Assembly: GCF_007995155.1 (NCBI RefSeq)
Contig: NZ_CP042593.1
Location: 3,514,001 to 3,578,000, forward strand
From: Cytobacillus dafuensis
GTDB taxonomy: Bacteria > Bacillota > Bacilli > Bacillales > Cytobacillaceae
Reading direction: 5' to 3'
DNA length: 64,000 nucleotides
Under the pieces are notes generated by a model. It did not search any database. It was not told the origin of the DNA and was given only the letters and a program-made list of their open reading frames with translations. Below, in pieces: positions 38,286 through 48,562 of this stretch (position 1 is its first letter; each line of letters opens with the position of its first letter). Position numbers and translations under genes: made by a program.

Positions 38286-39071
38286 TTATTTATCTTCCAC
38301 TATTAAATACTCAATAATGCTTTTTATCATATGATCGACCGTATAAATTCGTGGTTCACAATGAATTTTGAACCCATACGATTCAATTCTTGCTTTTGTT
38401 ACTGGACCAATACAGCTAATAATACATTCATCAAGCTTTTGTACAAGGTTATTTTCCCTAATAACCTTCATAAAATGATCAACTGTTGATGGACTTGTAA
38501 ATGGCAAGATATCCAGATTATTAGCTGAAATTCTTTCAATTAATTGCTCTCTGCTTTCCTCAGGAAAAAAAGTCTCATATATGATTATTTCATCAACAAA
38601 AGCGCCCTTTTCCGTTAAAGTAGTACATATATAATCTCGAGCTAGATTCCCTTTAGGGATCAATATCTTTATTCCTGGTTCAATAAGTGACAAAAACTCT
38701 TTAACGAAGCCTTCAGCAACATATTCGTTTGGTATAAAATCTACGTTAAAACCTGCTTGCGTTAAGCAGCCTGCCGTCTTCCTGCCAATCGCTGCAATTC
38801 TCGGCAGCTTGCTTTTTCGAATATGATCACTAAACTCAAGGAATGTTTCTACAGTTATATCACTTGTAAAAATAATCCAATCATACAAATGCAACTGGTT
38901 TAATCTCTCAACAATTTCCTTTGTTTCCTTTAAAGGTTTGAAGGCTATGAGTGGGATTTCAACTGGTATTCCGCCATAGCTATTAACAAGATCAGAAAAG
39001 GATTTTGCCTGTTCCTTCCCTCTCGGTACTAATACTGTTTTTCCTTGTAGAGGGAGGGTCTGACGGGTCAT
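38286..39071 (-). CDS. hemD: Uroporphyrinogen-III synthase
   Basis: HemD closes hydroxymethylbilane to uroporphyrinogen III with inversion of ring D. The 261 residues form the two-domain bilobed fold. Recognisable parts are [43 protein letters not shown] and [14 protein letters not shown]. The family is poorly conserved, so position between hemC and hemB supports the call. Its ATG overlaps the hemC stop by 4 bases. Confidence 0.95.
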   Translation of the reverse strand: MTRQTLPLQGKTVLVPRGKEQAKSFSDLVNSYGGIPVEIPLIAFKPLKETKEIVERLNQLHLYDWIIFTSDITVETFLEFSDHIRKSKLPRIAAIGRKTAGCLTQAGFNVDFIPNEYVAEGFVKEFLSLIEPGIKILIPKGNLARDYICTTLTEKGAFVDEIIIYETFFPEESREQLIERISANNLDILPFTSPSTVDHFMKVIRENNLVQKLDECIISCIGPVTKARIESYGFKIHCEPRIYTVDHMIKSIIEYLIVEDK

Positions 39072-40003
39072 TCGCCATCAAGCTCCTTTTTTACTTGATC
39101 AATTAATTTTTTTGCACCTTGCTGAATTAACAAATTAGCAGCTTCTTTTCCAAGCTCTTCAGGATTGCTACCTTTTACTTGTTCTGAATAAATAATTTTG
39201 CCATCAGGGGATCCGACTAAGCATGTTAAAACAATTTCATCTTGCTTATTGATCTCTGCAAACCCTGCAATAGGTACTTGGCAGCCTCCTTCCATTTCAT
39301 GAAGGAATGACCGTTCAGCCCTTACAGTAGCATCTGTTTGTTTGCATGAGAATTTATTTAATAATTCTAGAAGCTCTCCGTCATTTCCTCGGCACTCGAT
39401 TGATAGTGCCCCTTGACCAATTGCAGGTAAGCAAATATCTGGATCTAAAAACTCTGTTACTACATCTGTAGCCCAACCCAATCTTTTTAAACCAGCGGCA
39501 GCTAAAATGATTGCATCATATTCATCGGTTTCTAGTTTCGCTAGTCTTGTATCAATATTTCCTCTAATCCATTTAATCTCTAAGTCTGGACGGCGTGCTA
39601 ATATTTGAGCCGCTCTTCGTAAGCTGCTTGTTCCAATAACAGATCCAGGCTTAAGCTCTGAAAAACGAATATGCCCTTTAGAAATGAGTGCATCTCTATG
39701 GTCTTCTCTTTCAGGAATACAGCCGATAACTAGTCCTTCTGGAAGCATAGCCGGCATGTCCTTCATACTATGGACAGCCATATCAATTTCTTTATCAAGC
39801 ATTGCCTGTTCGATTTCCTTTACAAACAATCCCTTTCCACCAACCTTAGATAGCGTAACATCCAATATCTGATCACCTTTTGTAACGATTTCCTTTACCT
39901 CGAAATCAAAGGAAGGATCTATAGCTTTTAATTGATCAATAACCCAATTTGTTTGTGTTAATGCAAGTTTACTTCTGCGCGAACCAACAATAATTTTTCT
40001 CAT
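39068..40003 (-). CDS. hemC: Porphobilinogen deaminase (hydroxymethylbilane synthase)
   Basis: HemC links four porphobilinogens into hydroxymethylbilane on a dipyrromethane cofactor. The 311 residues include [16 protein letters not shown] at the start, [16 protein letters not shown] with catalytic Asp, and the cofactor-attachment cysteine in [13 protein letters not shown]. Its ATG has AGGAGGCTATC upstream. A gap of about 120 bases separates it from hemX, in which I see no clear terminator. Confidence 0.98.
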   Translation of the reverse strand: MRKIIVGSRRSKLALTQTNWVIDQLKAIDPSFDFEVKEIVTKGDQILDVTLSKVGGKGLFVKEIEQAMLDKEIDMAVHSMKDMPAMLPEGLVIGCIPEREDHRDALISKGHIRFSELKPGSVIGTSSLRRAAQILARRPDLEIKWIRGNIDTRLAKLETDEYDAIILAAAGLKRLGWATDVVTEFLDPDICLPAIGQGALSIECRGNDGELLELLNKFSCKQTDATVRAERSFLHEMEGGCQVPIAGFAEINKQDEIVLTCLVGSPDGKIIYSEQVKGSNPEELGKEAANLLIQQGAKKLIDQVKKELDGE

Positions 40004-40122
40004 GATAGCCTCCTAATTTTTCACATAAGCCATGATCTTGGCGACAGTGACAGATATAAAATCATCAATCAGTGGGTTCTAGCACCCTTTTCTACAATCA
40101 CATTCAAAATACAATTGCTGCT

Positions 40123-40956
40123 TTAAGAATACCAAAAGTGGAAAGATGATAGTTTTCCAAAAAGAAAGAAATTAATTAAGACAATTAAAAAGGATGCAAT
40201 ATTCCATAAAGCTAATCGTTTACCTGCTAAACCTTTTCCTATTTTTAAATAGAGGAAAATGCCGTATACAACAAGAACAACGAAAGAGCCTAGAACCTTT
40301 GGATCGTACCAAATCATATTTGGAACCTTTATATAAGCCCATTGTGTACCAAGGATTAAGCTAATAATTAGCAAGGGAACACCTATTACATTTAGAACAT
40401 AAGAAATGTTTTCTAGCTTAGATAAATCAGAAAGACGCAATAAACGAGTTCCCCATTTTTTCCTTTTTAATAAGTCATATTGGATTAAATATAATACTGA
40501 AACTACAAATGATAGAGAAAAAGCCCCGTAAGATAGAATGGCTACTGTAATATGTATAAGCAGCAGTTCTGAAATGAGCTTTTGTGCCATAACATGGGAC
40601 TCATACTGAATAGGTGCGAAGGTATGGATCGCCATAATAATGAAGCCAAGCACATTTGTAAAAAAGACAATAAAATCTACCCGAAGCACACGGTTTATCA
40701 CTAATGATAAAGTAATAAGCACCCATGCATAAAAATATAACCCTTCAAATATTGTAAGCACAGGAAATCTCCCTGTTTTTACCATATAAAGAACAAGAAA
40801 CATTGTTTGTAAAACCCATACAAATGCAAGTAACCAGAAGGCAATTCGGTTTGCCTTCCGGTTAGACGTTAGAAAATCAATAAAATATAATAGGACACTT
40901 AAGGCATACAGAACAACTGTAACTTCATGCAGTCGTGTCATATAGATGTCAAACAT
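40123..40956 (-). CDS. hemX: HemX, CcsA-like integral membrane protein
   Basis: The 277 residues form about eight hydrophobic helices of the cytochrome c assembly (CcsA/CcmC) type, with the tryptophan-containing loop TQWAYIKVPNMIWYDPK late in the protein. In B. subtilis HemX lowers the amount of HemA protein, so it is a negative factor in haem synthesis. It lies 14 bases after hemA, the standard second position of the operon. Confidence 0.94.
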   Translation of the reverse strand: MFDIYMTRLHEVTVVLYALSVLLYFIDFLTSNRKANRIAFWLLAFVWVLQTMFLVLYMVKTGRFPVLTIFEGLYFYAWVLITLSLVINRVLRVDFIVFFTNVLGFIIMAIHTFAPIQYESHVMAQKLISELLLIHITVAILSYGAFSLSFVVSVLYLIQYDLLKRKKWGTRLLRLSDLSKLENISYVLNVIGVPLLIISLILGTQWAYIKVPNMIWYDPKVLGSFVVLVVYGIFLYLKIGKGLAGKRLALWNIASFLIVLINFFLFGKLSSFHFWYS

Positions 40957-40970
40957 AGTCAGAACTCCTC

Positions 40971-42317
40971 TTATGGTTGAAGGGAAGCCTGTGACATTTG
41001 AGCGACAATTCGTTGTGAATCAGCAGCTACAGCATTCTTTCGCTCAGAAACAAGTTCTTCTATATTAAAGATTTTTATAAATAATTCTAATGCCTCATCA
41101 GCGTCTTTTCCTCCGGCCATTTCTTTTGCCTGTAGAATAGGATCCTTTAACAGCTGATTAATAATACTTTTTGTGTGCTTATTAAGCACTTTTTTATCAC
41201 GTTCCGTTAAATTTGGAAGTTTTCTTTCTATACTTGTCATCGTTTCAATCTGAATGGCAAGTGCTTTTTCACGTAAAGCAGATATTACTGGAACGACACC
41301 AAGCATATTCAGCCATTGTTTAAAATCAACAATTTCCTTTTCAATCATTAGCTCGATCACTTCTGCAGCCTTTTTGCGTTCCTGCAAGTTTGCTTCAACA
41401 ATTCCTTCTAAATCATCAATATCATATAGGAAAACACTATCTAAATCTGCGAGCATCGGATCTAAGTCCCGTGGTACAGCGATGTCTACCATGAATAGCG
41501 GCTTTCCTTTTCTCATTTTTTCAACATTTACCATCATATCTTTCGTAATAACAAATTCTTTAGCTCCTGTTGAACTAATAAGAATGTCAGCCTCGATTAG
41601 CGAGCATTGAAGCTCTTGAAGAGTCTTTGCGCTTCCAGCGTATCGCTCTGCTAAATCATGTGCTTTTTCATAAGTACGATTAATGACGGTTACTTTGCTA
41701 GCACCATTTGCATGAAGATTTTGAATAGCAAGCTCTCCCATTTTTCCAGCACCTAAAATAAGAACATGTTTATTCTCTATGGAACCAAATATCTTTTTGG
41801 CTAACTCTACTGCTGCATAGCTTACAGAAACAGCATTAGCACCTATTTCAGTTTCTGAATGGGCTCTTTTAGCCAGTGTAATGGCTTGCTTAAATAAATG
41901 ATTGAAAACGGTTCCAGTTGTATGTTCAGCCTGTGCTTGCAGAAAGCCTGAACGAACTTGTCCTAAAATCTGGGTTTCACCAAGAATCATGGAATTTAAA
42001 CCACAAACAACATTAAATAAATGATCAATTGCCCCATCTTGCTCATAAATAAACAAATAAGGAGAAAACTCATCTTTTTCTATTTGAAACCACTCTGACA
42101 AAAATTCTTTTATATAGTAACGGCCTGTATGAAGCTGATCAACAACCGCATAAATTTCAGTACGATTACATGTAGACAGAATAACATTCTCTAAAATGCT
42201 TTTTTTATTCTTTAATGTATTTATAGCATCTGTGAGTTGAGAAGGGTTAAACGTCAATCGTTCTCGAATTTCGACAGGGGCTGTTTTATAATTTAGACCG
42301 ACAACCAATATATGCAT
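40971..42317 (-). CDS. hemA: Glutamyl-tRNA reductase
   Basis: HemA reduces glutamyl-tRNA to glutamate-1-semialdehyde, the first committed step of haem synthesis. The catalytic cysteine is in [15 protein letters not shown], the NADPH site in [13 protein letters not shown], and the dimerisation helix at the C-terminus. The 448 residues are the normal length. It begins the operon. A minus-strand TACAAT about 45 bases upstream may be the -10; a degenerate PerR-box-like sequence overlaps it but is too weak to claim. Confidence 0.97.
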   Translation of the reverse strand: MHILVVGLNYKTAPVEIRERLTFNPSQLTDAINTLKNKKSILENVILSTCNRTEIYAVVDQLHTGRYYIKEFLSEWFQIEKDEFSPYLFIYEQDGAIDHLFNVVCGLNSMILGETQILGQVRSGFLQAQAEHTTGTVFNHLFKQAITLAKRAHSETEIGANAVSVSYAAVELAKKIFGSIENKHVLILGAGKMGELAIQNLHANGASKVTVINRTYEKAHDLAERYAGSAKTLQELQCSLIEADILISSTGAKEFVITKDMMVNVEKMRKGKPLFMVDIAVPRDLDPMLADLDSVFLYDIDDLEGIVEANLQERKKAAEVIELMIEKEIVDFKQWLNMLGVVPVISALREKALAIQIETMTSIERKLPNLTERDKKVLNKHTKSIINQLLKDPILQAKEMAGGKDADEALELFIKIFNIEELVSERKNAVAADSQRIVAQMSQASLQP

Positions 42318-42550
42318 TTAAATTGACACCCCCAAATAAATGGCACAATCCTATTCTAATTGTAGCACTTTTAACTTTCTATTTTATGCGAAAATGTGAA
42401 CAGAAATCGAACTCATATGATAAAATATTCATTGTGTTCAATTGCTATAAGTTTTGTACCCTTTTTATTTTCGACAAAATACTCCCTTATGTACAGTACC
42501 AAAAATAACTAATAGATTCAAGTGAACCTTATTGGAAGCGGTGTGTAAAT

Positions 42551-43036
42551 ATGAAAAATCAGCGAATTTTTCCAGGAATTATCCTTATTGGCTTTGGAGC
42601 ATATTTCTTTCTTCAACAGTCAAATATTACTGTTTTGCAGCCTTATTTCACTTGGCCAAGCCTTTTAATCATTATTGGTATTGCCTTTTTATTTCAAGGC
42701 TATGGCGCAAAGGATTATCATGCCATTCTTCCTGGGGTCATCTTAACTGGCTTTGGTTTGCATTTTCATATTGTTAATCGACTGGAAATATGGCCTGATA
42801 ATATAGGTATTTTTATTTTAATCATCGCTCTTGGCTTTTTACTCCAGTATCAAAAGACAAGAACAGGATTATTTCAAGGCATTCTTTTTTTGATCCTTGC
42901 ATCCTTACTATTGTTTTACGATCGTATCGCAATCTGGTTAGGCTTATTAGAAAGCGGCGTTTCAAACGCTTGGAAATTTTGGCCTGCAATATTCATACTT
43001 GCTGGAGCCTATTTTCTCTTTATTAAAAAGAAATAG
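42551..43036 (+). CDS. ysxD: YsxD-like four-to-five helix membrane protein
   Basis: The 161 residues consist almost wholly of hydrophobic helices. They hold two related units (IFPGIILIGFGAYFFL and ILPGVILTGFGLHFHI), the pattern of the LiaI-LiaF/DUF5668 transmembrane domain. It ends in KKK. A GCGGTGTG site precedes the ATG. It lies on the plus strand between hemA and ysxC, where I recall B. subtilis having ysxD; the name is given on that positional basis. The function is unknown, and a cell-envelope stress link is only suggested by LiaF resemblance. Confidence 0.7.
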   Translation: MKNQRIFPGIILIGFGAYFFLQQSNITVLQPYFTWPSLLIIIGIAFLFQGYGAKDYHAILPGVILTGFGLHFHIVNRLEIWPDNIGIFILIIALGFLLQYQKTRTGLFQGILFLILASLLLFYDRIAIWLGLLESGVSNAWKFWPAIFILAGAYFLFIKKK

Positions 43037-43074
43037 AAAAGACAGGGATTATTATCTTTCCCTGTCTTTTCTAT
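43033..43074. terminator. Bidirectional terminator between ysxD and ysxC
   Basis: ATAGAAAAGACAGGGA and TCCCTGTCTTTTCTAT form 16 perfect pairs around a 10-base loop and serve both converging genes. Confidence 0.93.
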
Positions 43075-43097
43075 TCATAAACTGAATCTTTAATTAC

Positions 43098-43679
43098 CTA
43101 CATATAGCTTTCAATCACAGACCATGCCTCATCTTTTCCATGCCCTGTTTCAGATGAAAAAAGAATGAGATGATCATTCGGATCAAGATCTAGTGTTTCT
43201 TTTGTGATTTTAATATGCTTTTGCCACTTCGACTTAGGAATTTTATCAGCCTTCGTCGCGATGATGATGCACGGAATTTCATAATGCTTTAAAAAACCAT
43301 ACATCATTGTATCATCCTGTGTTGGGGGATGCCGCAAATCAACGATTAAAACGACAGCCTTTAGCTGCTCTCTAGACGTTAAATACGTTTCGATCATTTT
43401 GCCCCATGCTTCACGTTCCTTTTTTGAAACTTTTGCATAGCCATAGCCGGGAACATCGACAAAATGTAAAATTTCATTAATGATGAAAAAGTTCAATGTT
43501 TGCGTTTTTCCTGGTTTCGATGATGTTCTTGCTAAGCTTTTTCGATTTAACATTTTGTTGATAAAAGAGGATTTTCCAACATTGGATCTTCCTGCTAATG
43601 CAAACTCAGGCAAAGTCTGATCAGGATATTGATCAGGCTTTACCGCACTAATAACGATTTCCGCTGAATTCACTTTCAC
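43098..43679 (-). CDS. ysxC: Ribosome biogenesis GTPase YsxC/EngB
   Basis: This essential small GTPase acts in assembly of the 50S subunit. The 193 residues hold G1 [16 protein letters not shown]3 DVPGYGYA, and G4 [11 protein letters not shown]. Its start overlaps the lonA stop by 4 bases, the usual lonA-ysxC pairing. Confidence 0.97.
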   Translation of the reverse strand: MKVNSAEIVISAVKPDQYPDQTLPEFALAGRSNVGKSSFINKMLNRKSLARTSSKPGKTQTLNFFIINEILHFVDVPGYGYAKVSKKEREAWGKMIETYLTSREQLKAVVLIVDLRHPPTQDDTMMYGFLKHYEIPCIIIATKADKIPKSKWQKHIKITKETLDLDPNDHLILFSSETGHGKDEAWSVIESYM

Positions 43680-46003
43680 TCTTGGACACCGCCTGACAAT
43701 GCATGCTTTAATACTTCATCTACATGAGAGACTAGGACAAAATCAAGATCGTCTCGTACACTTTCAGGAATATCATCAATGTCCTTCTCATTATCCTTTG
43801 GAAGAATAATTTTTGTTAATCCTGCTCGATGGGCACTTAATGTTTTTTCTTTCACCCCACCAATTGGCAGAACTCGTCCTCGTAATGTAATTTCTCCTGT
43901 CATTCCAACCTCTTTCCGAATCGGATTTCCTGAAAGTGCTGATACAAGTGCAGTTGCCATCGTAATACCTGCCGACGGACCATCTTTAGGTACTGCTCCT
44001 TCTGGCACATGAATATGAATATCATATTTTTCATGGAAACCTTCTTCAATTCCGAGTTCAACTGCTTTTGACCTGACATAGCTAAATGCAGCTTGAGCAG
44101 ATTCTTTCATGACATCACCAAGCTTCCCTGTGAGCACAAGCTTTCCTTTTCCTGGTGAAAGGGAAACTTCAATTTGAAGTGTATCCCCACCAACTGTCGT
44201 GTAAGCAAGACCAGTTGCAACACCAATTTGATCTTCAAGCTCAGCTTGCCCATAACGAAACTTCGGCTTGCCTAAAAAATCCTCAATATTCTTCTCGGAA
44301 ATGATGACTTTTTTCTTGTCGCCAGCAACAATTATTTTCGCTGTTTTACGGCAAATGGTTGCTAGTTGGCGTTCTAGACCACGAACTCCAGCTTCCCTTG
44401 TATAAAATCGAACAACCTTTTGAAATGCCTCATCACGAATTTGAAGCTGAGATTTCGTCAAACCATGCTCTTTAATTTGCTTTGGTAATAGGTGGTCCTT
44501 AGCGATATGAACCTTTTCTAGCTCTGTATAGCCTGCGATTGTAATAATCTCCATCCGGTCACGAAGCGGTCCTGGGATCGTTGATAAGTCATTTGCTGTT
44601 GCAATAAACATTACTTTAGAAAGATCATAGGTTTCTTCAATATAATGATCGCTAAAGTTATGATTTTGTTCAGGGTCCAAGACTTCTAGCATCGCTGAAG
44701 ATGGGTCGCCGCGAAAATCACTCGACATCTTATCAATTTCATCTAGCAAAAACACTGGATTTATTGTTCCAGCTTTCTTCATTCCTTGAATAATTCGGCC
44801 AGGCATTGCACCCACATACGTTCTTCTGTGACCGCGAATTTCCGATTCATCACGAACTCCACCTAGGGAAATACGGACGAAATTTCTGTTAAGTGATGTA
44901 GCAATAGAACGAGCTAAGCTTGTTTTTCCTACGCCTGGTGGTCCTGCTAGACAGAGAATCGGTCCTTTTAGAGAATTGGTTAGCTTCTGAACTGCTAAAT
45001 ATTCAAGAACACGCTCTTTTACGTTTTCAAGACCATAATGATCATTGTTTAAAATGCGATCTGCTTTATGAATGTCTATATCATCTTCTGTCGCCTTATT
45101 CCATGGTAAGGAAATGAGCCACTCAATATAATTACGAATGACCCCGCTTTCTGCTGAGCTTGAAGGGATTTTTTCGTATCTTTCAAGTTCCTTCAATGCA
45201 GTCAATTGGACATGTTCAGGCATACCAGCCTTTTCAATCTTTTCGGTAAGGTCAGCGATTTCACCTGTTTTGCCTTCCTTCTCTCCAAGTTCTTTCTGAA
45301 TGGCTTTCATTTGTTCGCGCAAATAATATTCCTTTTGCGTACGCTCCATCGATTTCTTAACACGCTGGCCAATTTTCTTTTCTAAATTTAATACTTCTCT
45401 TTCGTTATGAATGATTTCAATAACACGATTCATACGGTCTTTTACATGAAATGTTTCTAAAATATCCTGCTTTTCCTTAAGCTTCAAAGGTAAATGAGAT
45501 GAAATAATATCTGCCATTCGGCCAGGTTCTTCAATATCTGCAACAGCTGAATATGTTTCTGCTGATACTTTTTTTGACACCTTTATGTATTGTTCAAAGT
45601 ACTCTAGCATCGTGCGCATTAATGCTTGATCCTCGACATCCTTTGTTAGCTTTTCATCAAATACTTCTATACTTACAGCAAAGTGGCTTGCTTCATCTTT
45701 AAAATCAATAATTTGCGCTCTTTTTAGCCCCTCTACTAATACCCGAATTGTCCCATTCGGTAGCTTGAGCATTTGTTTAACACGCGTTAATGTTCCTATT
45801 TTGTATAGATCCTCTTCTGCTGGTTCATCTATAGATATTTCTTTTTGCGTAGTTAGGAAAATTAAATGGTCATCTACCATCGCTTTTTCGAGAGCCTCTA
45901 CCGACTTTTCTCGGCCCACATCTAAGTGAAGAACCATTGTCGGATAAACAAGTAAACCCCGAAGCGGCAGGAGGGGGACGATGATTTCTTTCTTTTTCGC
46001 CAA
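43676..46003 (-). CDS. lonA: ATP-dependent protease LonA
   Basis: LonA degrades misfolded and regulatory proteins. The 775 residues contain the N-terminal substrate domain (about 1-205) and an AAA+ domain with [15 protein letters not shown] and FLLDEIDKM. The protease domain has the Ser-Lys dyad serine in [15 protein letters not shown]. The start is TTG at 46003, with GGAGGTG 7 bases upstream and the residues [20 protein letters not shown] matching the family start. It is co-translated with ysxC. Confidence 0.97.
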   Translation of the reverse strand: MAKKKEIIVPLLPLRGLLVYPTMVLHLDVGREKSVEALEKAMVDDHLIFLTTQKEISIDEPAEEDLYKIGTLTRVKQMLKLPNGTIRVLVEGLKRAQIIDFKDEASHFAVSIEVFDEKLTKDVEDQALMRTMLEYFEQYIKVSKKVSAETYSAVADIEEPGRMADIISSHLPLKLKEKQDILETFHVKDRMNRVIEIIHNEREVLNLEKKIGQRVKKSMERTQKEYYLREQMKAIQKELGEKEGKTGEIADLTEKIEKAGMPEHVQLTALKELERYEKIPSSSAESGVIRNYIEWLISLPWNKATEDDIDIHKADRILNNDHYGLENVKERVLEYLAVQKLTNSLKGPILCLAGPPGVGKTSLARSIATSLNRNFVRISLGGVRDESEIRGHRRTYVGAMPGRIIQGMKKAGTINPVFLLDEIDKMSSDFRGDPSSAMLEVLDPEQNHNFSDHYIEETYDLSKVMFIATANDLSTIPGPLRDRMEIITIAGYTELEKVHIAKDHLLPKQIKEHGLTKSQLQIRDEAFQKVVRFYTREAGVRGLERQLATICRKTAKIIVAGDKKKVIISEKNIEDFLGKPKFRYGQAELEDQIGVATGLAYTTVGGDTLQIEVSLSPGKGKLVLTGKLGDVMKESAQAAFSYVRSKAVELGIEEGFHEKYDIHIHVPEGAVPKDGPSAGITMATALVSALSGNPIRKEVGMTGEITLRGRVLPIGGVKEKTLSAHRAGLTKIILPKDNEKDIDDIPESVRDDLDFVLVSHVDEVLKHALSGGVQE

Positions 46004-46187
46004 ACCAAAAGCACCTCCATATTACATATCATTATTAGCATAATGTAAAACATCAATCAGTGAGGGGTCCAAATCCAACACTTTTTGTAAGTTGAACTTA
46101 TCACATTCAGAACGCCACTTCCTGTGATAATTTTGCTAATATTTTCTTTGTACAATTCTAACTTATTTATGTGACACTGTCTAATAC
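46004..46187. other. Upstream region of lonA
   Basis: A TTGATG box followed after 16-17 bases by TAATGAT is a possible lonA promoter on the minus strand (about 46025-46055). I found no CtsR-type heptad repeat. AACGCCACTTCCTGTG near 46110 resembles palindromes at 34.6 and 48.2 kb. Confidence 0.35.
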
Positions 46188-46328
46188 GAAAAGCGGAGGC
46201 GTCTTGATCAGCACCGACAAGCATAAGACAGACCAGCGAGAAGGTTGCTGTTTAACCTTCTTGATGGACTGACTTATGACCTCGAGGTGCTAGACGCCGG
46301 AGCTAGACAATAAGAAAAGCGAAAGCCT
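46188..46328. repeat. Intergenic inverted-repeat element, copy A
   Basis: About 140 bases run from GAAAAGCGGAGGCG to a second GAAAAGCG. Nested inverted pairs are GGCGTCT/AGACGCC, GCACC/GGTGC, CATAAG/CTTATG and GAGAAGGTT/AACCTTCTT. The same element is at 55.6 kb in reverse orientation, with different bases but the same pairing. It lies between lonB and lonA. Confidence 0.85.
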
Positions 46329-46339
46329 TATTGTACATA

Positions 46340-46381
46340 AATAAAACTCCGGCTTAGAATACAAATCTATAAGCCGAAGTT
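46340..46381 (-). terminator. lonB terminator
   Basis: Minus strand AACTTCGGCTTA, a 13-base loop, TAAGCCGGAGTT, then TTATTTAT. Twelve pairs, one G-U, 9 bases after the lonB stop. Confidence 0.85.
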
Positions 46382-46389
46382 AAGCCACC

Positions 46390-48057
46390 CTAAATGCTTT
46401 CTTTTTTTGCCAATTCGATTGAAGCCGTGATGGATTGTTCCCGATGGAAGTTCTTAATTAATGCAATGTCAAAAACTTCATTTAAATGGCTTACAGGGAT
46501 TATGTTAATTCCAGTTATATCTTTCAGTATAGATTGCATATTTTCTTTTGGAATTATGACGGTTTTTGCTCCAGCTTTTTTCGCTGCCTTCACTTTAGGA
46601 TAGATTCCTCCAACTGGTTTTACATACCCATGGATACTAATTTCTCCAGTCATTGCAACTGTATGATCAATTGGGTATTTATAGATGGCTGAGTATATAC
46701 CACTTGCCATTGCTATCCCTGCAGAAGGTCCATCTATCGGAATCCCTCCTGGAAAATTCACATGAATATCATAGTCATCTGCTGGAACTCCCATTGAACG
46801 AAGGACTGTAATGACATTTTCAATTGATCCTCTTGCCATGCTCTTTCTACGTATCGATTTACCTTGGCCTCCAATACTTTCTTCTTCTACAATTCCGGTA
46901 ATATTAATGCTGCCCTTTTCTCTTGCTGGAATAACGGTTACCTCTATATCAAGGAGAGCACCTGTATTTGGACCGTAAACAGCTAGACCATTCACTAACC
47001 CAACCTCTGATTTTGAATTAATTTTTCTTTCCATTCTTGGTGTAAGCTGGCTAGATTGAATAACCCATTCTATCTCTTCATCTTTTATGTAACTTCTATC
47101 CTCTGTAATAGCTAATCCTGCAGCAATTTGAATCATATTAACCGCTTCACGGCCATTTCGTGCATAGGAAGACAATATGATTAATCCATTATCACTAATT
47201 GAGAGATTAACCTTTTCTGCCGCTTTTCTTCCGACTTCCACTATTTCTTCTTCCGTCAATTCTCTAAAAAAAACTTCCATGCATCTCGAGCGAATAGCAG
47301 GCGGAATTTCATTCGGTGTTCTTGTCGTTGCCCCTATTAGTCTAAAATCAGCCGGGAGGCCATTTTTAAAAATATCATGTATATGACTAGGAATTTGGGT
47401 ATTTTCCTCATTGTAATAAGCACTTTCAAGAAATACTTTTCGATCTTCTAATACTTTTAATAATTTGTTCATTTGGATTGGATGCAGCTCTCCAATCTCA
47501 TCAATAAACAAAACACCACCATGAGCGTTTGTTACAGCCCCTTGTTTAGGCTGAGGGATTCCCGCTTGTCCCATAGCTCCAGCACCCTGGTATATTGGAT
47601 CATGGACTGAGCCTATTAAAGGGTCGGCAATTCCTCTTTCATCAAAGCGGGCAGTTGTTGCATCCAATTCGATAAACACCGATGAAGGCTTAAATGGAGA
47701 TTTTGCCGTTTTTTTCGCTTCTTCTAAAACAAGTCTTGCAGCAGCAGTTTTTCCAACCCCTGGTGGACCATAAATGATAACATGCTGAGGATTTGGACTG
47801 CATAAAGCAGCTTTTAACGATTTAATTCCATCTTCTTGACCGACTATGTCTGCAAAGCTAGATGGACGAACTTTTTCTGCTAAAGGCTCAGTTAAAGAGA
47901 TGGATCTCATTTTTTTCAATTGGTCCATTTCTTTTTTCGATTCTCGATCGATAGACACTTTTTGTGTTCTCTGATTTTTAAGCAAATTCCAGAAATATAG
48001 ACCAATCACAATTCCAAAAAACAGTTGAATAAATAAGGCGATCCCCGTCCAACTCAT
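46390..48057 (-). CDS. lonB: Membrane-anchored ATP-dependent protease LonB
   Basis: LonB is the forespore-associated Lon relative of spore formers. The 555-residue model starts MSWTGIALFIQLFFGIVIGL, a single membrane anchor, with CAGGAGGGAAACGT upstream. A frame extending 18 codons further lacks such a site. The AAA+ part has [18 protein letters not shown] and GVLFIDEIGELHP, and the protease part IDGPSAGIAMASGIYSA with the catalytic serine. A 500-base repeat-bearing gap separates it from clpX. Confidence 0.95.
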   Translation of the reverse strand: MSWTGIALFIQLFFGIVIGLYFWNLLKNQRTQKVSIDRESKKEMDQLKKMRSISLTEPLAEKVRPSSFADIVGQEDGIKSLKAALCSPNPQHVIIYGPPGVGKTAAARLVLEEAKKTAKSPFKPSSVFIELDATTARFDERGIADPLIGSVHDPIYQGAGAMGQAGIPQPKQGAVTNAHGGVLFIDEIGELHPIQMNKLLKVLEDRKVFLESAYYNEENTQIPSHIHDIFKNGLPADFRLIGATTRTPNEIPPAIRSRCMEVFFRELTEEEIVEVGRKAAEKVNLSISDNGLIILSSYARNGREAVNMIQIAAGLAITEDRSYIKDEEIEWVIQSSQLTPRMERKINSKSEVGLVNGLAVYGPNTGALLDIEVTVIPAREKGSINITGIVEEESIGGQGKSIRRKSMARGSIENVITVLRSMGVPADDYDIHVNFPGGIPIDGPSAGIAMASGIYSAIYKYPIDHTVAMTGEISIHGYVKPVGGIYPKVKAAKKAGAKTVIIPKENMQSILKDITGINIIPVSHLNEVFDIALIKNFHREQSITASIELAKKESI

Positions 48058-48147
48058 ACGTTTCCCTCCTGCATAATAGTTCTCGCTGATATATGCTAGT
48101 ATCTCCCTCACTGAGTTGGAATAAACAAGTTTTTAATGTAAAAAGAT

Positions 48148-48460
48148 GGAGAAACGGAAGCACCTGGCTCGAGAAGGAACGCGGATAAAGAACGCCACGA
48201 CCTGTGGCAACGTCCACATAAAGAAAACTCACCGATTGGCGAGCCTTGGAAAGGCGAAGACAGAGGCGTAGTTGCACTTATCGCATACATGCTACGTCCT
48301 CCCAAAAGCTTCTCTTTTGGTCGTGCGATGTATCTCTGACGAAGCTTTCCTTATCCTGTGGCATTCGCCCGACTAGGACACCCTCGTAAAAGCTATCGCT
48401 TTTCCTTCGTGCGATGTTAATCGCTATCGAAGCCTTCCTTGTCCTGTTCGTTGTACTTTA
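48148..48460. repeat. Mosaic repeat region between clpX and lonB
   Basis: It opens GAGAAACGGAAGCACCTGG, a variant of the repeat end seen at 34.3 kb. It contains AACGCCACGACCTGTGGCAA, matching the palindrome at 34.57 kb. Two direct copies of a roughly 58-base unit follow (48304-48359 and 48388-48447), sharing AAAAGCT, CGTGCGATGT, CGAAGC and CCTTGTCCTGT-like blocks. No coding potential is evident. The lonB promoter must lie within or before it. Confidence 0.7.
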
Positions 48461-48526
48461 TTCCTAAAATTAGCAACTACTTCGGATCATCTTCTGCGCT
48501 GGCAATTTATACTTTCTTTACGTATA

Positions 48527-48560
48527 ACAAAAGCCAAACCGAAATTGGTTTGGCTTTGTT
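48527..48560 (-). terminator. clpX terminator
   Basis: Minus strand AAAGCCAAACC, a 6-base loop, GGTTTGGCTTT, then TGTTAT. Eleven perfect pairs just after the clpX stop. Confidence 0.88.
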
Positions 48561-48562
48561 AT

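Noticed and set aside
42318..42400. PerR box upstream of hemA
   Set aside because: The best sequence, CTACAATTAGAATAG, matches only 9 of 14 consensus positions; not enough to claim.
47978..48305. Two overlapping open frames of 65 and 99 codons upstream of lonB
   Set aside because: They fall in the mosaic repeat region and the lonB N-terminus in another frame; residues are typical of frame shadows.
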